Assembly: GCA_016647705.1 (NCBI GenBank) | Contig: CM028328.1 | Span: 4,489,311 to 4,553,310 of the forward strand | Reading direction: 5' to 3' | Source: Eucommia ulmoides | Lineage: Eukaryota > Streptophyta > Magnoliopsida > Garryales > Eucommiaceae | DNA length: 64,000 bases | Shown: one piece after another, positions 44,641 to 57,005 of the stretch | How positions within the stretch are numbered: position 1 is the stretch's first letter | Layout of the letters: each line of letters starts with the position of its first letter | Made by a program: the position numbers and the translations under genes | The notes under the pieces: model-generated | Seen by the model: only the letters and a program-made list of their open reading frames with translations | Databases searched by the model: none | What the model was told of the DNA's origin: nothing

Positions 44641-44879
44641 CATATAATTGCGAGAGGGCAATTTGTGTATTGGATCTTTCGTGTTTTTTCAATATGTGGG
44701 ACTAAAATATAAGTTACAATAGCGTATGATTTTTTTAAATTTTAGAATAAAATAAAAGGTTTTTTTATTTTTTTAATGAGAAATCGGGGTTGATAAACCC
44801 GGTTTGCGATTCTCTTCGATTATTCCCTTTTTAGTAGCAGGGGTTAGCATCCCCGGCTTTAACCGGCTTTAAGGAAGTA

Positions 44880-45290
44880 GGGTTTCTATCTCCACCTCCG
44901 TTGTTCATTTCCTTCAGCCACCGCCGCCGCCGCCGCTCCCGCTCGTTCCTCTTCATTTCTTCTCCTCCTTCAGTCGCTTGTTCCGATCGCTGCCTGCTCC
45001 AATTTTCCGTCTCCGTCGTCATCGCCGCCATTTGCCGCCGCCAGGTAAATTATTTTTTCTTTTTTCTTCCATTATTCATTTTTCTGTGCTTTTTCCTCCT
45101 CCTCCTTTGCTTCCATTTGCGGTTGCTTCCATTTTCCCTGCCTTCTCCTTCGTTCTTCGGGGATACTTATTTTTCTTCTTCGTTCTTCATTTTTTTAGCT
45201 TGTTGTCACGATCCAGCCGTTGTTCCGCCGTTCCGCAGTTGTCGTTGCCGTTGATCCGCTCCGCCGACGCCATTTTCCGGATCTCAGGTT
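44880..45290 (+). other. GC-rich, leader-like block with splice donors
   Basis: CCGCCGCCGCCGCC-type, pyrimidine-rich text ends in donor-like CCGCCAG/GTAAAT (45043) and ATCTCAG/GTTAAT (45288). It resembles a spliced 5' leader, perhaps of the MULE transcription unit that follows. No credible protein is encoded. Confidence 0.35.
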
Positions 45291-46744
45291 AATTTCTTTC
45301 TTTCCATTTCTGCTGCTGCTTTTTTTTTTTAAAAAAAAATAAAATCTCATTTAGTTTTGTTTAATTAGTTGTCATTTAGTTTTTATTTAATTAGTTGTGA
45401 TTATATATTTTGTGTGTTATTTAGTATTTTGTGTTAATTAGTTATAATTATATAATTACATGATATATATTGTGTTAATTTAATTAGTTATAAATATTTA
45501 GTTATATATGTTTCGTTAATTAATTATATATATTTAGTTATATAATTTAATTAGTTGTAAAATGTTTGTTGAAGTGGGGTGAGGAAAATGTTTCGAGTTT
45601 CCCAAAAAAAAAAAAAATCTCATAACAATCTCCCTTTATTTTTGTCAAAATTAATTTTATTTTTTATATGGATAGCTTTTTGAAGCAATTCTTTAAATGA
45701 ACTTGTATATAGTAATTTTGTATGATATTTGTTAGTTATACAGTAATCGATATAATTCGTTTTTGTTTTCTCTTTCAAGTTTTCATTTATACGTGTGTGC
45801 ATGCGCGTGCGTGCACAAACATCCAAACCCATTAATCCTATTATGTTGAATCTATTCTAAATTCCCCTAGTCTAATGGAAATTGGGAATCAGAAGTTATA
45901 CAGATTATTTCCTATCTTGTTTTATTTTTCAATGTCGTGAATTAATTTGAGATCAAACTATTGTTTTTTACCCTTTGTAGTTTTAACAATTAAGTAATTT
46001 GAGCTTTAATCGACGACATCCTTAATTTGAAGTTTTTAACTTTTCTTAATATAATTGCTAATGATATTTTCTGAATTCATTGTTTTTTTTTAGTTTGTGA
46101 AATAATAGCCGTCAAAAATAGAAGATGTTAGTATGATATTCTATTGGGGCAGTAGAATATTGGAAGGATCAGCGTTTGGGGGCTGTCTTATAGTACCCCT
46201 GCAGTAAAATCGTTGTTTGTCCATAGGGGAACTACATTAAATGAATTGATTAGAATGTTACAACCAAGTGTCCTTGAAGATGGAGTAAATGGAAATTTAA
46301 TGTCAACGTGTAGGATGTCTATGACTCTTATGGTGGGAAATTGTAAATATATGTTGTTTTCTATTAAGGATGATGCAACGTTAGACCAAGTGCTTCGAAA
46401 GGATGCCCTCGCTTCTTTGTGTTAAGGGGTATGTTGAGGTAGAATGGGCATTTGATCACGGTCAAATTTTTTTCCCAACTTGGTCATTTCACCCAGTTAC
46501 GGACTCGAAATGTAAATTCTTATAGTATTGTGGTTGGCGAACAATTTTCCAGATATAATATTTCCATATCGTACCCCCAAGTAGTTCAGTCTAATTACAC
46601 TGTTCAACCCCCTATATTTCAAAACAATATCATTCCTATAGTATATTTGACCATGATCATGACACTAGTTCTGTTGCTCTATATCACCATCATTTGCCAA
46701 CTAGTCTGCCACATGACAACACAAGTAATTATTGCGGTATAGAT

Positions 46745-47054
46745 GATAGAAACTAGGGGTATAAGCAATATTTGAAAACCTGTCTTGCCGACCAGCATCC
46801 GATCGACTCGACATTGGGTCGGTCGGGTAGATTCTGTTTTTTTTTTTTTTTTATACTTGAACTTCATCACCCGCATATGGAGAGACTTCGGATCGATTGC
46901 CCGTCTGCCCATACCCGATCAACCCAAAGCCAACCGATTATATATGTAAATTACTTAAATACCCCCACAAAACCTGTTATATTACAAGCACACCCCTATA
47001 TATATAGAAACTTCCTGAGATCTCTAAACCCTAATTTTTTTTCACCGTCTCGTA

Positions 47055-47092
<38 letters not shown>

Positions 47093-47400
47093 CTTTGGAT
47101 CCATGGACAGGCGATTGATTTCTCTCTCTCTCAGTCCTCTCCTCCTCTCAGATGACATATCTCTTTTGTTCCAAGCTTCGGCGTTGTCCTTCACCCTTCA
47201 CTGTTGTCGTCCTTCGCCGCTGCGTATTCCGTCTTTCTTCCTTACCGAAAGCTTTGCACTCGAAATACTTGAACCTGATCGGGTGTCCGCGTGCCTAGCT
47301 TTGGGTTCAGGCAGGTTTCTCTATTCCAGAAATTTTTGGGTCAAGGGATAAAACAACCCTTCCCCCAACCCGCCCGACCAATTTAAACCCTTAATTTGGG
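46745..47400. mobile_element. Unclassified insertion inside the MULE transposase remnant
   Basis: It interrupts the transposase text. Near its ends are GGGTCGGTCGGGTAGATTCT (46816) and, reverse-complemented, GGTCGGGCGGGTTGGGGGAA (47380), possibly inverted ends. Inside are a (CT)n run (47058-47090) and a short open frame at 47103-47351 without known relatives. Borders are approximate. Confidence 0.4.
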
Positions 47401-47992
47401 GGGGGGGGGGGGGGGGTTGTCACATCCAATTGATAGTTTGCATAATATGTTAGACATAGAATTAGATGTGGATGTTGCATTGGAGCTAGAGGATAATGCT
47501 GGGGATGGAGACGAAGATCGAGTTGCACCGAGTTATTCTATTTTTTAATCAGTTGGAATGGGGTGATGACGATGACGTGGATAAGTATTGAGCCGAAGTT
47601 ACGAAAGAAATTTTGGACACAAAAAATGGACAAATTCCGAATTCCCAATTGGCAATAGTCTTTAAGGACAAGAAACATTGGGGGGGGGGGGGGGAGGGTT
47701 GTCACATCCAATTGATAGTTTGCATAATATGTCAGACATAGAATTAGATGTGGATGTTGCATTGGAGCTAGAGGATAATGCTGGGGATGGAGACGAAGAT
47801 CTAGATGTTGACTGAGCAGGCAAAGAAGGAAGCAATTAGAGTTGCACCGGGTTATTCTATTTTTTAATCAGTTGGAATGGGGTAATGACGATGACGTGGA
47901 TAAGTATTGAGCCGAAGTTACGAAAGAAATTTTGGACACCAAAAATGGACGAATTCCGAATTCCAAATTGGCAGTCTTTAAGGACAAGAAAC
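47401..47992 (+). repeat. 282-bp tandem duplication led by G tracts
   Basis: GGTTGTCACATCCAATTGAT follows an 18-base G tract (47399-47416) and again a G tract at 47680-47698. The two copies run through TGGATGTTGCATTGGAGCTA, TTTTTAATCAGTTGGAATGG and AAGGACAAGAAACATT. The first copy lacks about 38 bases present in the second. The second copy continues into the MuDR domain, so the first is the extra one. Confidence 0.9.
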
Positions 47993-49790
47993 ATTTGCAA
48001 AATACTGTGAAGTATTACCACGTCGTGATAAACAAAGAGTTTTCTTTGAGGGAGATGTACTCGAAGGTTTGGTCGATTAAATGCAAACACGGATGCAGTT
48101 GAAGGTTGCAGGTAGTTCTGAAAAAAAGCCACGGCATAGTTCCAACTACGTCGTACGATGGGCAACACAACTGTTTCTACAATCATACAAATTTGGATCA
48201 TGCAAATTTGGACTTGACTGTCATTTCTAACTGCATACTTGAACAAGTTGTAGTGGATCCAGAATTGAAGATTGGTGTTATTGTTGGTTCCATAAAGGAG
48301 TCTCGGGGATTCACCCTTCTACCGAAAAGGATGGTTGGCTAGATCTAAAGCCATTGAGATCTTATTTGGAGATTGGAACGAATCGTATTAGAAGGTGTCG
48401 AAATTCATGTTGGCGTTGCAGACCTTTAATCCTGGGACGATTATGGAGTGGAGTCACATTCCGACTAGTCAGCTTGCTTATTCGATTTTTGATGGTTGGA
48501 GATATTGTCTGCCTGTCGTCACAATTGACGGCACCCATTTGTACGGAAAATACACCGGCAAAATCTTCATCGCTATTGGAATGACATCGTTGAATAAGTG
48601 TTATCTTTTGGCTTTCGCGGTTGTACCTCAGGAGAACTACCACACTTGGGGGGTGGTTCATTTCGCTGCTTAAGCGTCATATTATTAAAGATCGTCCAGA
48701 GGTTACGTTGATAGTCAAAAGACACCCTACCACTCTTAGTGCGATGCACAATTTATGGCTTCATCAACGGAACGAGCTCGCTTGGTATCACTAATATTGT
48801 CTATGCTACATATGGAACAATTCGACACGAAGTTTAGAATCAACAGTTGAAAGATCTAGTTTGGAAGACAGGTGTTGCGTCACAAATTCGGAAGTACGAT
48901 TTAGTTATGGAAGAGATTGAAAAATTAAATCATCGGGCAAAAAGATGGTTGATGCAACAAATATCGGAGAGATGGACTTAGGGTACACAACAATAGTAAA
49001 GGTTGAGGGGTGATGACGACTAATTATGTCGCAATTTCAATAACTGTTTAAAGGGTGTAAGCAATGTCCCGATTACAGCATCCGTCTCGATGACTTTCTG
49101 TAGGTTCGTGAAATATTTTGATATTAGTCAATAAGAAACTCTAAAGAACTCAACCAACAATTATCAATAAGCTAGACATGTTGAAAAAATTCATAATTCT
49201 CAAGCCAAGTCCAAATCATATGAGATTCGACAATTCAGTTAGTAAAGTTCTTTATGTAGTCATTTATTATTTGTTTTTCTTTTATATAAATATAAGTGTT
49301 GCAGCACATCATTTACTATATACATATATATAGAGAGAGAGAAACTAGAGTTTTTTAGGTGACAACTTCAAAGACTTTGACAGGGGGCTTGTCCAACAGG
49401 TCGTTACTTTAGGAGATAATCGTGATTGCACTTGTGAGAATTATAAGATTGTCAGATATACATGCTCCTATATGCTTGCGGTGACTGAGTATTGTGTTCC
49501 ACTACATTGTTGGGTTCACAATGGACAACCAGTTGAAAACTTGGGAGTTATCGTTTCAACCAATCATTCACGAGGATTACTGGTCGGAGCCTAATTTTTC
49601 AATCCTTATTCCTGACCCGAGTAGACTTTGAGTTATGACGCCTGGTCAGCAAAAATCAACCCGCATTCAAAACGAAATGGATGCTTCGTAGAAAACAATG
49701 ACAAATTGGTGTGATTTGTGTTCTCAGACCTGCCATGATTGGCGGAGGTGTCCGTCGCAATCCCGACATATATCTAATTGATTTGTTAGT

Positions 49791-50428
49791 TTGCTCGTAA
49801 TTAATATAACAATTTTATTTTTATTTTTATAGAAGTAACAAAATTTATGTTGTCTTAGTTGAAGGCTTTAATCTTTAGTTGCTATGGTAGTATTTGATGA
49901 ATGCATTTAGTGATTTAATTTAAAGGAAAATTTTCATTTTAGACCCTGAAAGTAACGCAAGTCTCGGCGGGATTCGTTGAAAATGTAAAAAAAAGTCGAA
50001 ATGATTTTTCCTTTGAATAATTAATTAAAAAACATGGGTATGATCTTACTAAATGGTAGGATGTTAGATTGTTGAATATAATCTTGATAAAACTTGGTCT
50101 ATTGTCGAAAATCATGGAATCACCATCATCGGCAGCCATGGCGGTAGAGAGAGAGAGAGAGAGTTAAGAGATCGAGTATGTTGAATTAAAAAGAGTATAT
50201 TTCAAAATCAAATTGGATTCTATTTTAATCATTCTTGAATAACTCTTAGTGGACAAAATATCTAATTTTTATTTTGAATGAAAATCTAATTAGATTAGAA
50301 TAATTTTTATGAGATAACGTCCTTTTCATATAGTTTTTATAAAAATATGTCATGAATGTGGGTAGTAGTTTATGTTATATAGAAATAATAGTTTCTCTAA
50401 ACACTAATGTTTATGATGTTTTTCAGTT
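49791..50428. other. AT-rich spacer between transposase remnant and mobile-domain gene
   Basis: It holds a (GA)n run at 50143-50162 and no recognisable exon. It ends in the acceptor-like TTTTTCAG just before the ATG at 50429, so the mobile-domain gene may have an upstream non-coding exon. Confidence 0.4.
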
Positions 50429-52462
50429 ATGGCTGAGCCTGGACCTAGTGATCCGTCATTGTTATATTTGCAGAGTCAGCATAGGTCTTCATTAATATGG
50501 ACTACACCGGTAATATTTAGTCCTATTATATATATATTTTTTTAGTTTCTATTTTTTAAAATTTTATATTATTTATCGTGTCCGAATTTATATTTCAGGA
50601 TATTCGCTCACTTGATTGTGTCCGAGGGGATCCAGGGGACTGGAGGTCAAATGTACCCGGCCGAGTTGTACAGTTGATACAATCGGCCGGTTTGTATGGT
50701 GTTTTTAGGTTACATATGAAGCGGTTAGATCACGCTCTAATCACAGCGTTAGTGGAGAGATGGCGACAGGAGACCCATACATTCCATCTACCAACTGGGG
50801 AGATGACAGTGACGCTGCAGGATGTCGCTGTGCTATTCGGGCTGCCCGTGAACGGGCGAGCGGTTATCGGCCTTGAGGACACGCGATCAATATTTAGTTG
50901 GCAAGCATTGTGCCATGAGCTCCTAGGCCAGACACCGCCAGAGTCGGCAATCAAGTCCGCCGGGCTGAAGCTCACTTGGTTACGCACGACCTTCGCTGTA
51001 GTTCCTAACAACGCTGATGAGCAGGTTATGCAGTATTATGCACGCGCGTATTGTCTGTTGTTAATTGGCACAATGTTGCTAGTGGACAAATCGCAGAACG
51101 CCGTGAAGCTAGTGTACCTACCACTACTTCGCGACCTAACAGGTTCCGATCCATATAGTTGGGGTAGTGCCACACTGGCAATCCTTTATCGGGAGCTCTG
51201 CAAGGCTTCACAGAGAGAGACACGGGATATAGCCGGTCCGTTGTTTCTACTGCAGTTTTGGGCCTGGGAGCGACTCCCAAGTCTTCGTCGAATGTGCGTC
51301 CCTACCACTGACGATGTTTTCGGCACACTGCAGATCGGGGACTTCAGGTTTCCAGGTGCCCCTAGGGGGTGCAGGTAAATTATTAGTTGTATTTTATTTT
51401 ATTTTATTTTATTTTTTTTCATGTTTGAGATATACAAATATCTATTTTCACTTGTTTATACTTTCGGTGTATAGATGGAACGTTAAATTTATTATGGATA
51501 GTGTGCCCACGCACGTTTTGGTTGTTTATCGAGATCAGTTAGATCGTTTGCGGGATGATGAGGTCAGTTAGTTATTTATGCCAAAAATTTTGTATATTTA
51601 TTTATTTAATTATTTATTTTTTTGACAGGTCATTTGGATGCCCTATCCAGCTAATGTTCTGGCGGATTTGCCTGAGTACTGTAGAGATGGGCAGGACATA
51701 TGGATGGCATTGGTGCCTCTCATTTGCTATGAAATCGTAGAATATCACTATCCTGAGCGCGTGCTACGACAGTTTGGGTATAGACAAGGGATTCCACAAC
51801 ATTGTGACACGGGTAGAGCGTTGCATAAGATCACTCGGAGGGGAAAATTCGGTGCAGATTGGACTGAGGAGCACGCGTTGCATATCCAAATGTGGAATAG
51901 ACGACGACCAGCGGATTTGAGCGACGTCCAGGTTGGACTAGGGGTGGACGACCAGTATATGCCCTGGTATCGACAAGTCACTCGAAGGTTTGTAGTGAAC
52001 CCATCTTATCGACCTCAGTTCGGCTACCTTGCTACAGGACAAAGACCGACGTTGCAGGTACGTAATTTTCATTAAATGTATGCTACTTTGTAATACTATT
52101 AATGTTTATTTATTTACTTAACAATCTCGTGTGTTTTGAAGGACGATGATATATCGCATATGTTACGCCAAGTTGAGTACGCTTTGCGGTCGAAAGACCA
52201 TGCTGTTCGGGATGAGGTTTTGCGTGAGGTTCGGGACACATGTTCGCGGGCGTTGTACCTTCATTCACAGTTCGAGATGCCAACTCATGTTTCTCCATCT
52301 CCTCAGCGCATTCCAGATCCAATTGTCGAGGCAGATCCACCTCAGTTCGACCCAGAGCCAGGGGTTGCCCTACATGAGGACACTGATAGGTTAATCAAAA
52401 ACCCCAAAATCAAAACCATTACAAAAATCGATTCAAATAGCAAGCGGGTTAAGAAAGAATAA
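50429..52462 (+). CDS. Plant mobile domain (PMD) protein, MULE-associated
   Basis: Five exons (50429-50509, 50599-51374, 51475-51562, 51629-52057, 52142-52462) join at GT-AG sites into 564 aa without a stop. The start is MAEPGPSDPSLLYLQSQHRS. The PMD covers most of the chain. It has RVVQLIQSAGLYGVFRL, then ALVERWRQETHTFHLPTGEM, TVTLQDVAVLFGLPVNGR, then YARAYCLLLIGTMLLVDKS, LFLLQFWAWERLP, and later VIWMPYPANVLADLPEYC. This pattern is that of MAIN/MAIL1-like proteins and of copies carried by MULEs and other plant elements. Host members act in the nucleus in gene expression and silencing of transposons. The role of transposon-borne copies is unknown. A donor-like GATAG/GTTAAT at 52390 could splice to a different C-terminus. 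The gene is intact, although the adjacent transposase is wrecked. Confidence 0.85.
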
Positions 52463-53161
52463 GGGTAAGAAATCAATGAAGATCCACTGCATTGGTGAAG
52501 GTATTGGGACAAGGAACCAAACTAAGTATCAAAATGAGATAGGTACATTGTACATAATTCAGATATTTCGGTCACAAGTTGTGTATTGGAGCGAAGAGGA
52601 ATCACGATACCCACTAGTATGGTATAACGCGTGAGATAAGTTGTGTTACCCCATTATTATCACTATGTTTGTCACAACCTAGTATGAAATTGTACTTTAG
52701 CAATTTACATAGAAGACATTATACTCACCTCGATATTTGCACTGTTATTACGCTATTGTCGTAATATCGACGTAGTCAGCGTCACTTATGAACCTAACAA
52801 CGATAAGATTTAAATGAAGAATTTATTTAAATATATCTAAAATGACATGCAATGCAATTTTTTTCATTCTCAAATTTTTTTAATTATATAAGATTTATTA
52901 AAATTAAACATACTATTTTCCCACCTCAATATTAATTTTGCTAAAAGAAAATTATTTATCCAATTTCACTAAATTATATTTTTACAAAATTTATAATTTA
53001 ATTATTTAATAGTAGTATTTACAAATTTATAATAGTGATGAAAATTTGAAGAAAATCATATAAACCTAATATAAACTCATTAAAATTATATATATTAGCT
53101 ACCAATATATATGTATATATATTACATAACAGGGACAAGATAGACATGGTGAGAGGGAGAT
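52463..53161. other. AT-rich spacer after the mobile-domain gene
   Basis: Presumably 3' UTR then AT-rich DNA. No feature recognised. Confidence 0.4.
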
Positions 53162-53839
53162 TTAGGGCTTATTTGATAACGACTTAATTTTTAAGTGCTG
53201 AAAATTTAAGTGCTGAAAATTTAAGAAGGTTGTTTGATAAAATTGTTCTGAAAATTTAAGTGCTGAATTTTTTTTATTTGTTTAATAAGTACAAAATTTG
53301 TATGCTAAAAATTGATATATAACTACCTTTGAATCAAGATAATGTGAAAAAGTAAAAAAATAAAAAATTGAGAACAAAACAATAAAATCAGGGTGTCATT
53401 TAAAAAAAAAAAATTATATTAAAATTAAAAGTAGAAATTAACCCAAAAATATGTAAATATTATGTATTTTTTTATGTAGTTTGATTGCTTAAATTAAATT
53501 ATAACAATAATTTAAATATAAAATAAAATTAAAACAATAAAATAATCCAAAATTAATCCAATTTTCATTAATTCAAACTCTAATTAAATCTTCATAGGGG
53601 ATCAAGGGTAAAATGGTCAAAATATAATTTTTTTTAAGTGAGAAATAATGGAGTCCATTAAGCAAAATGAAATAAGTGAAGGGGACTTCACTTAATTTTT
53701 TACTCATATTTTGACTTAATTTTTAAGTTAACTTAATTAATTAAATGATACTAATTATATTTATCAAACAAACTTAATTAATTAAATATTTAATATAATC
53801 AGTTTTAAACACTTAATTTTTTTATCAAATATACCCTTA
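53162..53839. mobile_element. hAT-like MITE (AAGTGCTGAAAATTTAAG family), about 680 bp
   Basis: Left TTAGGGCTTATTTGATAACG and reverse-complement right TAAGGGTATATTTGATAAAA are inverted. CTTAATTTTTAAGT and TTTAAGTGCTGAAAA motifs are repeated at the ends. It lies inside the candidate MULE span, so it would be a later insertion. Confidence 0.65.
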
Positions 53840-53917
53840 CCGAGAGACGAGAGAGGTATGAGAGACTGAGGTTGGATGTTTAAAATGAAGAGGAGTTAAA
53901 GAGGATGACACACACAC

Positions 53918-53929
<12 letters not shown>

Positions 53930-53954
<25 letters not shown>

Positions 53955-54900
53955 AAACTAATCTCAATACCAATTCCACTGCCTTTGTCAACAATCAAAA
54001 CCTTTTCATTTAACTTCTTTTTTTTTTTTTTTTTTTTTTCCCTATGCCTTATTCTTCGGGAAGTGCAATCTTTTGTTATGAGGAATTACATAAATCTCCC
54101 TGCTTAAATATCTAAAATATCATTTAGATCCAAAAGTTAAAATTAACATTTTAAAATAATAATTAACCCCCAAATTTATAAAATCAAATCAAAATTAACA
54201 TATTAATTCCCAAAGTCTTTAAAAAATAAAGTTTTAAATGCCACAATCTCAAAAAAATTTAAAGTGAAATTTTTAAAAAATATACTAAACCCAAATACTT
54301 CCTAAATGTTACGAAATGCAATTAAAAATATGCATATGCAGAATTGGGTCTTATAGCCGAGACGCGGTCGATTTTTAAGAAATCAACCACACCCCAGTCG
54401 ATTTCCTCTAAAATGGTAATAAGATGGAAATGACACTATAAGTCTTTTTTTTTTTTTTTCTTTTTCTTTTTTTTTTTTTTTTTCATGTAAACAAGTAAAT
54501 AACAAAAAAAAAAAAAAAAGGTAGTGTAATGGGCCAGAGTTGTTAACTCGGGCCCATTAACTGTAAAGCCAGAGATGTTACCTCTAGCTTTACAATTGGG
54601 TTGTTGGTAACACCTTTGGCCCAATAAATTTTTATTGGGTTGTGTTTAAATATGAAGGTAGGACATCTGACTTTTCAATGTAAAAGCCAGAGATACTACC
54701 TTCGACTATTTAAAAAATACGTGAGGACCGTATAACTGGGTTTATCAATCCCATTTTTTTTTTTTTTTTTAAACATGGGAAAGTTGGGTTGAACAATCCT
54801 GACTTTAATAAGTCGAGATTGCTAATATCAACTTATAATTATTTGGTAAATAAGATAAAAACCTTATTTTTCAGTAAAAAAAAAAATCTAATTAATGTGT
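53930..54900. repeat. Homopolymer-rich DNA with short repeats of AAAGCCAGAGATGTTACC
   Basis: A runs (53924-53950) and T runs (54018-54040, 54448-54483, 54750-54770) dominate. Between them TAAAGCCAGAGATGTTACCT, its inverted partner GTAACACC...GGCCCAATAA, and AAAGCCAGAGATACTACCTT form short direct and inverted repeats. These may belong to the right end of the candidate MULE. Confidence 0.4.
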
Positions 54901-54939
54901 AAACAACTCTTTGAGTAATTATGTTGACATATTACTCTA

Positions 54940-55140
54940 GGTGGTGTTTGTCGTAGCATTTCTGCTTCCAAATTCTTGTTCCTGTTTTTAGAATTTTGAA
55001 ATTTAAGAACAAAAATATATTTGGGTAACATGTCTTTGTTCCCAAATGTTTCCGAAATTTTGAGATTAATCTCAAAGTTCTTGGAATTTTTGGAAAGAAA
55101 GAAAAAAATATTTCAATTCCTATCCAATTTATTCTCATTT
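54940..55140. mobile_element. MITE copy, GTTTCTGTTCC family
   Basis: GGTGGTGTTTGTCGTAGCAT at the left, with inner text CTTGTTCCTG, TTTGTTCCCAAAT and AATTTTGAGATTAATCTCAAA. The right end is unclear. Confidence 0.45.
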
Positions 55141-55229
55141 AAAGGGATAAGGTTGTATTTGTGGAATTCTTAATGACGTTCTCCTTCAATCATTATTAGC
55201 CTTGAATATAGAGAAGTGCAAGTCTCTTT

Positions 55230-55725
55230 GGCCCCGTTTGTTTAGTGTTTTTGCTCTCTAATTTTTGTTCTCGCTTGTAAAATTTTAAAATTAATGTACA
55301 GAAATGTGTTCGGCAAATATGTTTCTATTTTTATATATTCTCAAATTTTTAGAAGTACTTCTAGAATTCCTTAGAATTTGAGGAAAAAAATGTGTTTTCA
55401 TTTCACTCCTACAAAATCATTCTCAAACTATACCTTAAGGGTAAATGCTGGCCACCACAATGTCGGCCACCACCACCACCATCACCATCACCATGCTCAT
55501 CCACAATCACTCCTGCACATCTTATATCCTTTCCTCTCTCTTTATATCCCTCACACACATACATATGAACAGTTTGAGAAATTATAAAAAAAATAAAGAA
55601 TAATTATCGTCACCAAATGAGATTATGTTCCTAGAATATTTCAGAACGGAAACAGAATTCTCATCCCATTTAATTGGAAGTGGAAATAAAAAAGTAGGAA
55701 CGTTAATTAAATGCCACCTAAGAAA
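55230..55725. mobile_element. MITE copy, about 495 bp, same family
   Basis: The left end GCCCCGTTTGTTTAGTGTTT and right end GTTAATTAAATGCCACC are roughly inverted. A (CAC/CAT)n run at 55465-55495 lies inside. Confidence 0.5.
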
Positions 55726-56247
55726 CGGGGTTATTGGTGTTCATGTTTTCGAATCTCTATTTCCACATAATGCGAAAAGTTGAACAAAAAATTGTGAACA
55801 AGTTTTGTGGTGTTCTTTGAAATTTAGTCAAAAAAAATTGTGAATCGAAACTCTAATGCATATAATAAAACAAGACGTACATAAACTCTGTAGACAAATC
55901 TCAGTCGTTCTTTATCTTTAGAGATAAAGAACGGAAGAACGGTCCAGATTGATAAAAAAATTAACATAAATGTAAAATGTGTATTTATAAACCTCATATA
56001 TCTTATACCCAATCGAGAAGATAGAATTGTTTTGGTAGAACTATTTTAAGAAATTCTAATTAAAATTATTAATAATAGAAATAATTTTTATTCCTTTAAC
56101 AATTTATTAATTAAAATTGATTATATATTAATATGGAAACCATATTTTTGTCTATGTAGTTTGCCTCAGTATTTTGAGAAACCATTTAAAAAAATAGTTA
56201 ATATATATATATATATACATATTTTACATTTATGTTATATATATATA
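55726..56247. other. AT-rich spacer before the Helitron pair
   Basis: It contains the palindrome AGTCGTTCTTTATCTTTAGAG/GATAAAGAACG near 55907-55933. No gene or element with clear ends. Confidence 0.4.
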
Positions 56248-56934
56248 CTAGCGTATAGGCACGGGTGTAGAATAATCAAACAAAAAAAAATGATATAATT
56301 TTATCTATTATACAATATTCTACATCTATTACATTTGAATATCAATAATAATCAACAATAGAACATCAATTGTAATTAAAAATCGAGACTAAAACTTGTA
56401 CTGATATAAAAAATTTCAACAATATAAAAAATCCAATGATATTCTACGGGTTTATATATAATTTAATTTTCAAAGTAAGTTACAAACCAATTGAAATAAA
56501 AATAATGACAATCATGAAATTATCCAATCAAAATAATAGTACCGAACAATTAGTGCATAACGCGTGCCTAAAAGTACTATTATGCTTCATTAAGAAAGCC
56601 CAAAAGCACTATTATGTTTCATTACGAAACAATCTTATTACAAATACAAACACTTAAAAAACATTTTTAAGAAAAATCCTAGCCAAATAAAAAAAAGCAT
56701 AAAACGTATTCAAAAATCAATTTCTTACGACAATAATTAATTTTATAAAATGAATCTCAAATGAACATACACATTGCAAGGGAAATCAATAATAATATGA
56801 CCTTACCTCCTATTCGGATAGAATCAATGTATAACTTAAAAAAATAAAGAATAATGTGTAAACTTGACAAATTATTTACGCTGGAATTAAAATAAAATAA
56901 GCTCACAAAAAAAAATCACATTTTCCTGAAACCT

Positions 56935-57005
56935 CAATATATATTATCTTATATATGTGTGTGTGGATGTGTGCGCACTTGCGCGCATGCATGTATGTGT
57001 GTGTA
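56935..57005 (+). repeat. TG/CA-rich microsatellite
   Basis: TATATATGTGTGTGTGGATG, then CGCGCATGCATG and TGTGTGTG, form a compound alternating purine-pyrimidine tract. Confidence 0.8.

Larger units (their letters stand above)
46140..49790 (+). pseudogene. MULE (MuDR-type) transposase, decayed
   Basis: The pieces lie in the order of a MULE transposase. An N-terminal domain (46213-46425, TTLNELIRMLQPSVLEDG) comes first. The DNA-binding MuDR domain (about 47960-48110) includes FKDKKHLQNTVKYYHVVINK and SIKCKHGC. The MULE catalytic domain (48395-48760) includes VVTIDGTHLYGKYTGKIFIA and the LAFAVVPQE block. A SWIM-like finger (about 49425-49500, CTCENYKIVRYTCSYMLAV) has Tyr for the final His. A Cys-rich end is at 49715-49755. 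The usual SDRH block reads VKRH, so a catalytic Asp is lost. Several stops and frameshifts, an insertion (46745-47400) and a 282-bp duplication show it is dead. Confidence 0.85.
44750..54880 (+). mobile_element. Candidate extent of a MULE carrying transposase and mobile-domain gene
   Basis: Near the left edge is AATAAAAGGTTTTTTTATTT then CGGGGTTGATAAACCCGGTTT (44745-44805). The reverse complement of the right edge has AATAAGGTTTTTATCTTATTT then TGGGATTGATAAACCCAGTT (54735-54870). These could be decayed terminal inverted repeats around the transposase remnant and the mobile-domain gene. No target duplication was found, so the limits are approximate. Confidence 0.35.

Noticed and set aside
44901-45292. 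Two overlapping Phe/Pro/Ser-rich frames as a gene
   Set aside because: Pyrimidine-rich leader-like text gives such frames by chance; donor-like sites suggest untranslated exons.
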